This document shows positions 25,864 to 34,553 of a stretch of DNA of 41,591 nt, piece after piece. Both the position numbers and the translations under genes were made by a program. Origin of the DNA: Apilactobacillus sp. (GTDB lineage Bacteria; Bacillota; Bacilli; Lactobacillales; Lactobacillaceae); the NCBI RefSeq assembly GCF_025290035.1, contig NZ_JAMBKT010000007.1, positions 1 through 41,591 of the forward strand. The letters run 5' to 3'. Every line of letters starts with the position of its first letter. Position 1 is the first letter of the stretch. The notes beneath the pieces were generated by a model. That model did no database searches and had not been told where the DNA came from. It saw only the letters and a program-made list of their open reading frames with translations.

Positions 25864-25892
25864 TTGATATTTAAAAGCAATCAGAGTACTAT
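25864..25892 (+). promoter_or_regulatory. Candidate promoter of rpsO
   Basis: TTGATA and TACTAT are separated by 17 bp. The predicted start near 25899 gives a leader of about 100 nt. Confidence 0.6.
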
Positions 25893-25899
25893 TAATAAA

Positions 25900-25999
25900 G
25901 TAGTTTAGAACTACAGTACCTATACTTAGTTTTGTCGTTATTCTCATCGACGCTTTACTCAGTATTTGGTATATTCAATTTTGAAAGGTGGGAAACATA
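25900..25999 (+). promoter_or_regulatory. Structured rpsO leader, candidate S15 autoregulatory element
   Basis: The leader starts with a perfect hairpin GTAGTT-TAG-AACTAC (25900-25914). A larger nested stem follows: ACC (25918-25920) with GGT (25968-25970), ATACT (25922-25926) with AGTAT (25961-25965), and GTCG (25934-25937) with CGAC (25948-25951). It ends about 10 bases before the ribosome binding site. Ribosomal protein S15 is known to repress its own mRNA through structured leaders in several bacteria, with structures that differ between groups. The assignment here is inference from folding and position. Confidence 0.5.
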
Positions 26000-26269
26000 A
26001 TGGCTCTAACACAAGCTGAAAAGAACGACATCATCAAGAAGTATGCTAGACATGATGGTGATACTGGTTCTGCTGAAGTACAAATTGCTGTACTAACTGC
26101 TGACATTAATGAAATTAATGGTCACATGAAAGAACACAAGAAGGATTTTCATTCACAACGTGGTTTGTTAAAGAAAATCGGTCACCGTCGTAACTTACTA
26201 AGATACTTACGTAACACTGATGTTCAACGTTACCGTGATTTAATCAAGAGTTTAGGTCTACGTCGTTAA
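26000..26269 (+). CDS. rpsO: 30S ribosomal protein S15
   Basis: An 89-residue primary binder of the central domain of 16S rRNA. The family core is complete: [38 protein letters not shown] and [11 protein letters not shown] start at the ATG at 26000 (MALTQAEKN), with AAAGGTGGG 8-10 nt upstream; the in-frame GTG at 25988 is part of the ribosome binding site. Confidence 0.96.
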   Translation: MALTQAEKNDIIKKYARHDGDTGSAEVQIAVLTADINEINGHMKEHKKDFHSQRGLLKKIGHRRNLLRYLRNTDVQRYRDLIKSLGLRR

Positions 26270-26275
26270 TATCTA

Positions 26276-26308
26276 ATGGGACTGCTTATGAGCAGCCCCA
26301 TTTTTTTA
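26276..26308 (+). terminator. Intrinsic terminator of rpsO
   Basis: ATGGGACTGCT / AGCAGCCCCAT with a TATG loop and one A-C mismatch, then seven T residues. Confidence 0.9.
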
Positions 26309-26433
26309 TACATAAACATTTAAGAGTTATAAATAAATTTAAAAGTATGATACACTGTAGTTAGTTATTTTGATCGTATTGAAATTAAACTATTTCATAA
26401 TAAAAAGTACATAAATATAGTATGAGGTGAATC

Positions 26434-28125
26434 ATGAAAAATAGTGTAAAAATTATTCCCTTAGGAGGAGTAAGGGAAAGCGGTAAGAATTTGTATGCTG
26501 TTGAAATTAATGACGGCATTTATGTTTTAGATTGTGGTTTAAAATACCCAGAAAATGATATGTTAGGAATTGATGTTGTTATTCCTGATTTTTCTTACTT
26601 AAAAGAAAACAAGGATAAAATCATTGGGGTATTCCTATCAAATAGTGATATGGATTCTATTGGAGCCTTACCATATTTTGTAAGTGAATTTAACGTTCCT
26701 GTGTTTGGTTCAAAACTTACTGTAGAAATGGCCAAATATGAAGTTAAAAACAACGAAAGATCTAAAAAGTTTGATAACTTCAATGTTATTAATGAAAAAA
26801 GCGAAATCATCTTTGATGATGTAACTGTTAACTTTTTCAAAACTAGTCACTCTGTACCAGATTCAATGGGAATTGCTTTATCTGTTGAAGAAGGGCAAAT
26901 TGTATACACTGGGGATTTTAAGTTTGACCCAGCATTAAGAAATGGCTTTGCAACTGACTACAGATCAATTGCTAAGGTTGGAAGCAAAAAGGTAATCGCT
27001 TTGTTATCAGACTCACAAAATGCTGACAATCCGTTCCCAATGGCCAATGAAATTCAAGTTGAACAATCAATTTTGAACACATTTAAAGATAGTAAGAGTC
27101 GTGTGATTGTTGCTGCTAACTCAGCTAACTTATTACGTATTCAACAAATCTTTGATGCTGCGATGAATTCTGAAAGAAAAGTATACGTTGGTCATAACTT
27201 AGATTCAAAGATTAAAATTGCAATGGATTTAGGATATGTAACTGCTGAAGACGATTTATTAATCGAAGATGTAAAAGATTTAGATAATCTTGATGGAGAT
27301 CAAATTGTTGTACTTGAAAGCAATCCAATCAGTGAACCTATTAAGGTTATTCAAAGAATGGCTGCTCAACAAGAAAAGAACATCAACATTGAACCTGGCG
27401 ATGTTGTTTTAGTTGCTACTTCACCATCACCAGCAATGGATAATGCTATGGCAAAAACTGATGACATGGTCTATCAAGCGGATGGAACTGTTAAGGTTAT
27501 TTCACATGAATTAAATATGTCAGACCACGCAAGTGCTGAAAACATTCAAATGTTAATCAGTTTATTAAAACCTGAATACTTCATTCCAGTTAGCGGAGAA
27601 TACATGATGATGAATGAAAGTAGAAATGCTGCAATGAACATGGGAATTTCTGATGACAATGTTCTAATTGTTAGCAAGGGTGAAGTTCTTGAATATGATG
27701 GAAGTAAGTTCCATCATGGTAATGCAGTTGAAGCAGGAAACACAATGATTGATGGAATCGGTGTGGGTGACATCGGTAATATTGTTCTTCGTGATAGAAA
27801 AGTTTTATCTGAAGATGGAATCTTTATTGTCGTTGTTACTATCGATAGAAAGAAAAAAATCATTATCTCTCGTCCTAAAATTACTTCAAGAGGATTTATT
27901 TATGTTAAGTCCAACAAAGATTTAATGAATGAAGCTGCTGAAATTGTTTCTAACACAATTCAATTAAATCTTGATAATAAGGAATTTGATTGGAGTCATT
28001 TGAAACAATCAGTTAGAGAAAAAATCAGCCATTTCTTATTCGATAAGACTAAGAGAAGACCTGTAATTCTTCCAGTTATCATGGAAGTAAACCAACACCA
28101 CAAAAAGAAGCGTCCACAAAAATAA
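26434..28125 (+). CDS. rnjB: Ribonuclease J2-type protein with degenerate metal site
   Basis: A 563-residue beta-CASP/metallo-beta-lactamase protein, colinear with RNase J1 at 10617-12299 over its whole length. RNase J2 normally forms a complex with J1 and has weak activity. The metal motif HGHEDH reads NSDMDS (residues 70-75), so all three histidines are lost. The phosphate pocket GSQGE reads ESNPISE (295-301) and PIHGEF reads PVSGEY (385-390). H139 in SHSVPD, D161 in TGDFKFD and H365 in SDHASAE remain. The frame is intact and the C-terminal dimerisation domain conserved, so a scaffold or allosteric role with J1 is likely. SD GAGGTGAAT precedes the ATG. Confidence 0.88.
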   Translation: MKNSVKIIPLGGVRESGKNLYAVEINDGIYVLDCGLKYPENDMLGIDVVIPDFSYLKENKDKIIGVFLSNSDMDSIGALPYFVSEFNVPVFGSKLTVEMAKYEVKNNERSKKFDNFNVINEKSEIIFDDVTVNFFKTSHSVPDSMGIALSVEEGQIVYTGDFKFDPALRNGFATDYRSIAKVGSKKVIALLSDSQNADNPFPMANEIQVEQSILNTFKDSKSRVIVAANSANLLRIQQIFDAAMNSERKVYVGHNLDSKIKIAMDLGYVTAEDDLLIEDVKDLDNLDGDQIVVLESNPISEPIKVIQRMAAQQEKNINIEPGDVVLVATSPSPAMDNAMAKTDDMVYQADGTVKVISHELNMSDHASAENIQMLISLLKPEYFIPVSGEYMMMNESRNAAMNMGISDDNVLIVSKGEVLEYDGSKFHHGNAVEAGNTMIDGIGVGDIGNIVLRDRKVLSEDGIFIVVVTIDRKKKIIISRPKITSRGFIYVKSNKDLMNEAAEIVSNTIQLNLDNKEFDWSHLKQSVREKISHFLFDKTKRRPVILPVIMEVNQHHKKKRPQK

Positions 28126-28150
28126 ATCGGTATAAATTCGGAGTGATTTG

Positions 28151-29065
28151 ATGAATGAAGACAATTCACAATTGATAGAAAAAATTACTAAAAATATTAG
28201 TGATGGAAAATATCAATTAGCAGCTAATCAAGCCAAAGATTACTTGGAAATTAAACCAAACGAAGAGATTGAAGTTTTATTAGTTCAATCTCTTTTTCAA
28301 TTGAAACAGTATATTGAGGCTAAAAAAGAAGTAATTGAGTTTCCCAACGCGTTTATTAAGAATGAAAAAGATTTTGCTTTGATGTTAAAAGTACTTATTA
28401 AGAATGATGAATTTATTAAAGCTAGAGAAATAGTGGTCAGTCTTAAAAGTGAAGAATTATTTTTTAATGTTGGAATGAATTTAATTGAAAAAGCAGAAGA
28501 AGATATCTTAATGAATTCTGCTGAATCAGTCAGACAACAAGCACAAAAGTATTATCATATTAGTAACAAACAAACTCTATACTGGCAAAAAGAGGCCTTT
28601 TTAGCGGGACAACATCTGCCATATGTAGAATTTGTTAAGTATAGTAGATTTGTTCTGATGGATCCGTTTGTCCAGTCAATAATTAAATCAGAGGTTATCG
28701 ACACGTTAAGAAAAGTCGGCTGTGAAGATAATGTGGATATGTTGTGGATTGATAAAACATCACGAAAAGTAGAGTTATCTAATGTTAAATCATTGGATGA
28801 AATGGAATCATATAAGTACATCCATAATAAATTATTGGAAGATTACATGAGTGATCCTGAAAAGATGATGTTATTAGGAAGTTACTTCCAACATCAAGCA
28901 ATATTAATGTATCCATTTAATGACGAAATCATCTATGATTATAAACGATGGTATAGACTGTCATTGGAATCATATTTAACACCTGAAAAATATGATTTAT
29001 CAGGTGAAGATGACTATCAAAAATACATTGAAATTATTAAGCGTGAATTTAGTTTAATTAAATAA
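28151..29065 (+). CDS. TPR-like helical repeat protein downstream of rnjB
   Basis: A 304-residue soluble protein made of helical repeats. The first half has TPR-like units (ISDGKYQLAANQAKDYLEI and LVQSLFQLKQYIEAKKEV, then FIKAREIVVSL). The second half, residues 120-304, is helical and aromatic-rich without a motif I recognise. No catalytic residues are evident. I start at ATG 28151, with CGGAGTGA 7 nt upstream. It lies 25 nt after rnjB with no terminator between, so the two are probably cotranscribed. I know similar TPR genes between rnjB and tuf in lactobacilli; function is unknown. Confidence 0.75.
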   Translation: MNEDNSQLIEKITKNISDGKYQLAANQAKDYLEIKPNEEIEVLLVQSLFQLKQYIEAKKEVIEFPNAFIKNEKDFALMLKVLIKNDEFIKAREIVVSLKSEELFFNVGMNLIEKAEEDILMNSAESVRQQAQKYYHISNKQTLYWQKEAFLAGQHLPYVEFVKYSRFVLMDPFVQSIIKSEVIDTLRKVGCEDNVDMLWIDKTSRKVELSNVKSLDEMESYKYIHNKLLEDYMSDPEKMMLLGSYFQHQAILMYPFNDEIIYDYKRWYRLSLESYLTPEKYDLSGEDDYQKYIEIIKREFSLIK

Positions 29066-29086
29066 AATAAAAAGTCATTAAATGTA

Positions 29087-29115
29087 TTTACAAATAAAAA
29101 GACAGTGGCTATAAT
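29087..29115 (+). promoter_or_regulatory. tuf promoter, upstream
   Basis: TTTACA (5 of 6) and a perfect TATAAT separated by 17 bp, 22 bases after the TPR gene stop. Confidence 0.75.
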
Positions 29116-29151
29116 ATTAAAGGAATTCTTCTTGAGACTGATATTGTGATT

Positions 29152-29179
29152 TTGTCTTTTTGAGAAGATGTAGTATAAT
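29152..29179 (+). promoter_or_regulatory. tuf promoter, downstream
   Basis: TTGTCT and a perfect TATAAT separated by 16 bp. Together with the promoter 64 bp upstream it would give tandem starts for a very highly expressed gene. Confidence 0.55.
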
Positions 29180-29245
29180 AAATCATAAAGAATACATTAG
29201 CTTTGTTAATGTAAATCTTTCGAAATTTATAGGAGGTTTTCATAA

Positions 29246-30433
<1,188 letters not shown>

Positions 30434-30442
30434 TATTTGATT

Positions 30443-30476
30443 AAAAAAGATTCAGATCTAATCTGAATCTTTTTTT
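30443..30476 (+). terminator. Intrinsic terminator of tuf
   Basis: AAAAGATTCAGAT / ATCTGAATCTTTT with a CTA loop and extra T residues. Confidence 0.92.
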
Positions 30477-30507
30477 GTACATAAAATTACGGATAAACCT
30501 TTAATTA

Positions 30508-30536
30508 TTTACTTTTAACCTGCATTACGTTAAAAT
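30508..30536 (+). promoter_or_regulatory. Candidate promoter of tig
   Basis: TTTACT and TAAAAT separated by 17 bp, about 63 bases before the ATG. Confidence 0.6.
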
Positions 30537-30598
30537 ATAGAAGTGCGCAATTAGAAGAACAATTGTAAAAATTATATTTTCATTTCGGAGGGAAAATA

Positions 30599-31903
30599 AT
30601 GTCAGCTAAATGGGAAAAAAAAGGCACTAACGACGGAGAATTAACATTCGAAATTAGTGTTGATAAAGTAAAAGAAGGTCTAGACAAAGCCTTTAACAAA
30701 AACAAGAACAACATTACTGTTCCTGGTTTCCGTAAAGGAAAAGTTTCACGTCAAATCTTTAATGAAATGTATGGTGAAGAAGCTCTATACCAAGATGCTT
30801 TAAACATTTTATTACCAGAAGCTTACAGTGAAGCTATTAAAGAAGCTGGTATCGAACCAGTTGCTCAACCAGAAGTTGATGTTGATAGCTTAGAAAAAGA
30901 CAAACCATGGGTTTTAAAAGCTAAAGTTTCAGTTAAACCTGATGTTGAATTAGGTGAATACAAAGGAATCGTAGTTGAAAAACCAAACACTCGTGTTTAC
31001 CAAAAAGATGTAGACGCTAAAATTGAAGACATGCGTAAAAACCAAGCAGAACTAGTTCTTAAAGAAGACAAAGCTGCTGCAAATGGTGACACTGTTGTTA
31101 TCGATTTTGATGGTTACGTAGACGACAAACAATTTGATGGTGGTCAAGCTACTAACTACTCACTAGAACTAGGTTCAGGTTCATTCATTCCTGGTTTCGA
31201 AGATCAACTAGTTGGTCACAAAGCTGGTGAAGATGTTGATGTTAAGGTAACATTCCCAGAAGATTACCAAGCTAAAGAATTAGCTGCTAAAGAAGCAATC
31301 TTCAAGACTAAGATTCACGAAGTTAAGGAAAAACAAATGCCTGAACTAGACGATGAATTTGCTAAAGACGTTGATGAAGATGTTGATAGTCTAGAAGAAC
31401 TAAAGAACAAGATTAAAGAACAACTAAAAGAACAAAAGAAGGTTGAAGGCGACACTCAAGTAGAAGACGAAGCTATTAAGGGTGCTGTTGCTAACGCTAC
31501 TGTTAAGGATATTCCTCAAGCTATGATTGATGAAGATATCCAACGTCAAATGGACCAATACCTTGCAAGTATGCAACAACAAGGTATTAATGCAGAAATG
31601 TACTTCCAACTAACTGGTACTAACCCAGATGATTTGAAGAAACAATTTGCTAACGGTGCTGAAGAACGTGTTAAGACTAACCTTGTATTAGAAGCAATTG
31701 TTAAGGATGCTAACATCGAACCTTCAAACGAAGAAATTGACCAACAAGTTAAAGACTTAGCTGCTCAATACGGTATGAAGGAAGAAGCTGTTCGTGGTGC
31801 ATTAACTGAAGACATGTTGAAACATGATATTTCAATTCAAAATGCTGTTAAGTTAATCACTGACAATGCTAAACAAGAACCAAAGTCAAAAATTAACAAA
31901 TAA
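30599..31903 (+). CDS. tig: Trigger factor
   Basis: A 434-residue ribosome-bound chaperone and prolyl isomerase. The N-terminal ribosome-binding domain has the signature [13 protein letters not shown] (residues 41-53; Ser replaces the usual Pro). An FKBP-type domain spans about 150-245 ([20 protein letters not shown]), and the C-terminal helical chaperone domain is long and acidic. Length is normal. SD CGGAGGGAAAA is strong. Codon use is biased to favoured codons. It is followed by clpX but separated from it by a very strong terminator. Confidence 0.95.
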   Translation: MSAKWEKKGTNDGELTFEISVDKVKEGLDKAFNKNKNNITVPGFRKGKVSRQIFNEMYGEEALYQDALNILLPEAYSEAIKEAGIEPVAQPEVDVDSLEKDKPWVLKAKVSVKPDVELGEYKGIVVEKPNTRVYQKDVDAKIEDMRKNQAELVLKEDKAAANGDTVVIDFDGYVDDKQFDGGQATNYSLELGSGSFIPGFEDQLVGHKAGEDVDVKVTFPEDYQAKELAAKEAIFKTKIHEVKEKQMPELDDEFAKDVDEDVDSLEELKNKIKEQLKEQKKVEGDTQVEDEAIKGAVANATVKDIPQAMIDEDIQRQMDQYLASMQQQGINAEMYFQLTGTNPDDLKKQFANGAEERVKTNLVLEAIVKDANIEPSNEEIDQQVKDLAAQYGMKEEAVRGALTEDMLKHDISIQNAVKLITDNAKQEPKSKINK

Positions 31904-31923
31904 TTAAATTTAATTGTTAATGC

Positions 31924-31962
31924 AAAAGGTCCAATTAACAAAATGTTAATTGGACCTTTTTG
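31924..31962 (+). terminator. Intrinsic terminator of tig
   Basis: A perfect 17-bp stem (31924-31940 with 31944-31960) around AAA, one of the longest stems in the window. Confidence 0.93.
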
Positions 31963-31999
31963 TTTTAAAGACTTTATAATGTTAAGACCGGCCATAATA

Positions 32000-32008
32000 T
32001 GGTATTAT
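32000..32008 (+). promoter_or_regulatory. Candidate extended -10 promoter for clpX
   Basis: TGGTATTAT 35 bases before the start. A perfect TATAAT also occurs at 32013-32018 without a suitable -35. No CtsR or CIRCE site is seen. Confidence 0.45.
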
Positions 32009-32043
32009 TTTATATAATATAGTAATTATTAGGGGTGAAGCAT

Positions 32044-33276
32044 TTGTTTGAAGATAGTGAAGGAAAAGGCCCCATTACTTGTTCATTTTGTGGTAAATCA
32101 CAAGATCAAGTAAAGAAAATCGTCGCGGGACCAGACGTGTACATTTGTAATGAATGTATTGATTTATGTAAAGATATCGTTGATGAAGAATTAGCTCAAG
32201 AAAATGCTGATACTACTTTCAAGTCACTTAGTCCAAAAGAAATCGTGGCTAAGTTAAATGACTATGTTATTGGTCAAGATGAAGCTAAGAAAACATTAGC
32301 GGTGGCAGTATACAACCACTACAAACGTGTAAATAATTTAGATAGTGAAGATGATACTGAACTACAAAAAAGTAATATTTCAATTATTGGACCTACAGGT
32401 TCTGGTAAAACTTATTTAGCACAATCATTAGCAAGAATTTTAAATGTACCTTTTGCAATTGCTGATGCAACTACATTAACTGAAGCAGGATATGTTGGAG
32501 AAGATGTAGAAAACATCTTATTAAAACTATTACAAAATGCTGATTTTGATGTTGAAAGAGCTGAAAAGGGAATCATTTATGTTGATGAAATTGATAAGAT
32601 TGCAAAGAAATCCGAAAATGTTTCTATTACAAGAGATGTTTCAGGTGAAGGTGTTCAACAAGCGCTTCTAAAGATTTTAGAAGGTACTGTTGCTAGTGTT
32701 CCACCTAATGGTGGTAGAAAACATCCTCAACAAGAAATGATTCAAATTGATACTAAGAATATCCTATTCATCGTGGGTGGTGCTTTTGATGGTATTCAAG
32801 ATATCGTTAAGCACAGACTAGGTGATAAAACTATTGGTTTTGGTACTGATTCTAGTGAAGCTGCAAAGGTAAACGAAGATAATATTATGCAACATGTTAT
32901 CCCAAGTGATTTACTTCAATTTGGTTTAATCCCAGAATTTATCGGTAGATTACCAATTTTAACAGCTTTAAACAAATTATCAGAAGATGATTTAGTTAGA
33001 ATCCTTACAGAACCTAAAAATGCATTGGTTAAGCAATATGTTAAGTTAATGTCAATTGATGGAGTTGATTTAGAATTTGATGAAGATGCATTAAAGGAAA
33101 TGGCACATACAGCGATCGAAAGAAAAACTGGAGCTCGTGGATTAAGATCAATCATGGAAGATACTATGAGAGATGTAATGTATGAAATTCCAAGTGAAGA
33201 CGATGTTGAAAAAGTGGTCATTACTAAGGATGCTGTGCAAAAAAATGATGAACCAAACATCATTAAAAAAGCCTAA
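32044..33276 (+). CDS. clpX: ClpX, ATP-binding subunit of the ClpXP protease
   Basis: A 410-residue AAA+ unfoldase that recognises substrates and feeds them to ClpP. The N-terminal zinc-binding domain has C13, C16, C35 and C38. Walker A GPTGSGKT is at residues 116-123, Walker B is [10 protein letters not shown], and the sensor-2 region is TGARGLRSI. The ClpP-binding loop region lies around [11 protein letters not shown] start at the TTG at 32044: it gives the usual MFE... N-terminus and lies 8 nt after AGGGG, whereas the GTG at 32035 falls in the ribosome binding site. clpP is not in the window. Confidence 0.94.
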   Translation: MFEDSEGKGPITCSFCGKSQDQVKKIVAGPDVYICNECIDLCKDIVDEELAQENADTTFKSLSPKEIVAKLNDYVIGQDEAKKTLAVAVYNHYKRVNNLDSEDDTELQKSNISIIGPTGSGKTYLAQSLARILNVPFAIADATTLTEAGYVGEDVENILLKLLQNADFDVERAEKGIIYVDEIDKIAKKSENVSITRDVSGEGVQQALLKILEGTVASVPPNGGRKHPQQEMIQIDTKNILFIVGGAFDGIQDIVKHRLGDKTIGFGTDSSEAAKVNEDNIMQHVIPSDLLQFGLIPEFIGRLPILTALNKLSEDDLVRILTEPKNALVKQYVKLMSIDGVDLEFDEDALKEMAHTAIERKTGARGLRSIMEDTMRDVMYEIPSEDDVEKVVITKDAVQKNDEPNIIKKA

Positions 33277-33284
33277 ATAATAGT

Positions 33285-33317
33285 AGACCTTGCAGATTAA
33301 TTTCTGTAAGGTCTTTT
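33285..33317 (+). terminator. Intrinsic terminator of clpX
   Basis: AGACCTTGCAG / CTGTAAGGTCT (one G-T pair) with an 8-base loop, then T residues. Confidence 0.85.
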
Positions 33318-33381
33318 ATTATTAACATTGAAAAATAACCATAATTTAATGGGATTGTCTTTATTAAATAGTGCTGTTTTA

Positions 33382-33390
33382 TGTTAAAAT
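33382..33390 (+). promoter_or_regulatory. Candidate extended -10 promoter for engB
   Basis: TGTTAAAAT 33 bases before the ATG, after the clpX terminator. Confidence 0.5.
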
Positions 33391-33423
33391 TAATGTATAC
33401 AAAAAAGGAAACGAGTGAATTAA

Positions 33424-34014
33424 ATGGACGTACACAATGTTAATATTGATATCAGTGCGGTTGAACCAAAACAATATCCAACTAATGGATATCCTGAAAT
33501 TGCTTTAGTTGGAAGATCAAACGTTGGAAAGTCATCACTTACCAATGTTTTAATTAATCGTAATGGATATGCAAGAACATCTAACAAACCTGGTAAGACG
33601 CAAACGCTTAATTTCTACAATATTGATGAAAAATTATTTTTTGTTGATATTCCAGGATACGGTTATGCCAAAATTTCTAAGGCGCAACGTGCTAAGTGGG
33701 GACAAATGATTGAAACATACTTAACCACAAGAAAACAACTTAGAGGGGTTGTTTTATTAATTGATGGTCGACGTGAACCTAGTCAAGATGATATTCAAAT
33801 GTATGAATTCTTGAAATACTATGAAATTCCAACACTATTATTGGCAACTAAAATGGATAAAACGCCAAAAAGTAAATGGAACAAAGAAATTAGTGTTCTA
33901 AATAAGACTGTTGATCTAGCAGAGGGAGACGAAATTCAATTATTCTCTGCTTTAAGCAAGTATGGTAAAGAAGAAGTTTGGAATTGGATTGAAAGTAAAA
34001 CGGGGGTAAAATAA
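33424..34014 (+). CDS. engB: Ribosome biogenesis GTPase YsxC/YihA (EngB)
   Basis: A 196-residue GTPase needed for late 50S subunit assembly. G1 GRSNVGKSS is near residues 31-39, G3 is [10 protein letters not shown]4 is TKMD and the G5 region is LFSALSKYG. Length is normal. It follows clpX, as in many Firmicutes. Its stop is directly adjacent to the GTG start of the MazG-like gene, indicating an operon. Confidence 0.95.
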   Translation: MDVHNVNIDISAVEPKQYPTNGYPEIALVGRSNVGKSSLTNVLINRNGYARTSNKPGKTQTLNFYNIDEKLFFVDIPGYGYAKISKAQRAKWGQMIETYLTTRKQLRGVVLLIDGRREPSQDDIQMYEFLKYYEIPTLLLATKMDKTPKSKWNKEISVLNKTVDLAEGDEIQLFSALSKYGKEEVWNWIESKTGVK

Positions 34015-34290
34015 GTGGAATTTAACGAATATCAAAAAGCGGCTAATAAGACTCTACATGGAAATGAACAAGTTTTAACAAACTGTGCACTAGGTTTATC
34101 TAGTGAAACTGGTCAAGTTGTTGATTTAGTTAAAAAGTACACATTTCATGGCGATAATTTAGACAGAGAACAACTTGTAAAAGAAATGGGTGATGTTCTT
34201 TGGTATTTATCACAAATAGCAGAATGGAATAAGATTGAATTCGAAGAAATTGCTGAATTTAATATTACCCGCCTAAATAAGAAAAAATAA
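34015..34290 (+). CDS. MazG-like nucleotide pyrophosphohydrolase domain protein with altered metal motif
   Basis: A 91-residue all-alpha protein of the MazG-like family, which hydrolyses (d)NTPs to NMP and pyrophosphate. The segments GLSSETGQVVDLVKKYTFHG and KEMGDVLWYLSQIAEW align with the family pattern ExxE...ExxD. The second Glu of the first pair is Gln here (SETGQ), so one magnesium ligand is changed; the later E and D (KEMGD) remain. The start is GTG, immediately after the engB stop, with GGGGG 8 nt upstream. Activity is uncertain. Confidence 0.8.
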   Translation: MEFNEYQKAANKTLHGNEQVLTNCALGLSSETGQVVDLVKKYTFHGDNLDREQLVKEMGDVLWYLSQIAEWNKIEFEEIAEFNITRLNKKK

Positions 34291-34292
34291 AA

Positions 34293-34324
34293 AGAGGCTT
34301 CACAATTTATATTGTGAAGCCTGC
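34293..34324. terminator. Terminator between MazG-like gene and the 46-residue gene
   Basis: A perfect 12-bp stem, AGGCTTCACAAT / ATTGTGAAGCCT, TTAT loop. The minus strand continues CTTTTTATTTTTT, a good T-run, so it acts best for the minus-strand small gene. The plus strand has only GCTTT. Confidence 0.85.
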
Positions 34325-34331
34325 TTTACGT

Positions 34332-34472
34332 TTATTTATCTTTTTTCTTGTCAGATGTCTTTTTATCTTTTCTTTTAAGAAATTTATCACGATTTTTATC
34401 GCTTGTATCAAGTTTAGCAAACTTATCAAACATTGCATTTAAATCGTTATTACGTTGAATATTTAATCCCAT
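34332..34472 (-). CDS. 46-residue small basic protein (SPJ_0845-like)
   Basis: A short gene encoding 46 residues. It begins MGLNIQRNNDLNAMFDKFAK and ends in a Lys/Asp-rich tail. SD AAGGAGAT lies 7 nt before the ATG, a good promoter lies upstream and a terminator follows, so all parts of a real gene are present. The first 20 residues resemble a small family of unknown function in streptococci and lactobacilli that I recall as SPJ_0845; that match is from memory. It has no signal peptide, membrane segment or Cys and is probably cytoplasmic. It is divergent from uvrC. Confidence 0.75.
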   Translation of the reverse strand: MGLNIQRNNDLNAMFDKFAKLDTSDKNRDKFLKRKDKKTSDKKKDK

Positions 34473-34498
34473 AATATGCATCTCCTTATTTTAGCTAT

Positions 34499-34527
34499 AT
34501 AATAGCAAATTAAGCGGAATTTGTCAT
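34499..34527 (-). promoter_or_regulatory. Candidate promoter of the 46-residue gene
   Basis: On the minus strand ATGACA (5 of 6) and TATTAT are separated by 17 bp, with an extended TGC before the -10. The -10 lies in a small palindrome, GCTATATAATAGC (34494-34506). That palindrome also carries TATAAT on the plus strand, possibly serving uvrC. Confidence 0.65.
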
Positions 34528-34553
34528 ATTGATTTTTGAACGAGGTGATTTAA

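Noticed and set aside
31963-32043. CtsR or CIRCE heat-shock operator before clpX
   Set aside because: Neither the CtsR heptad repeats nor the CIRCE inverted repeat is present. A short CCATAATATGG palindrome is too small and AT-rich to call.
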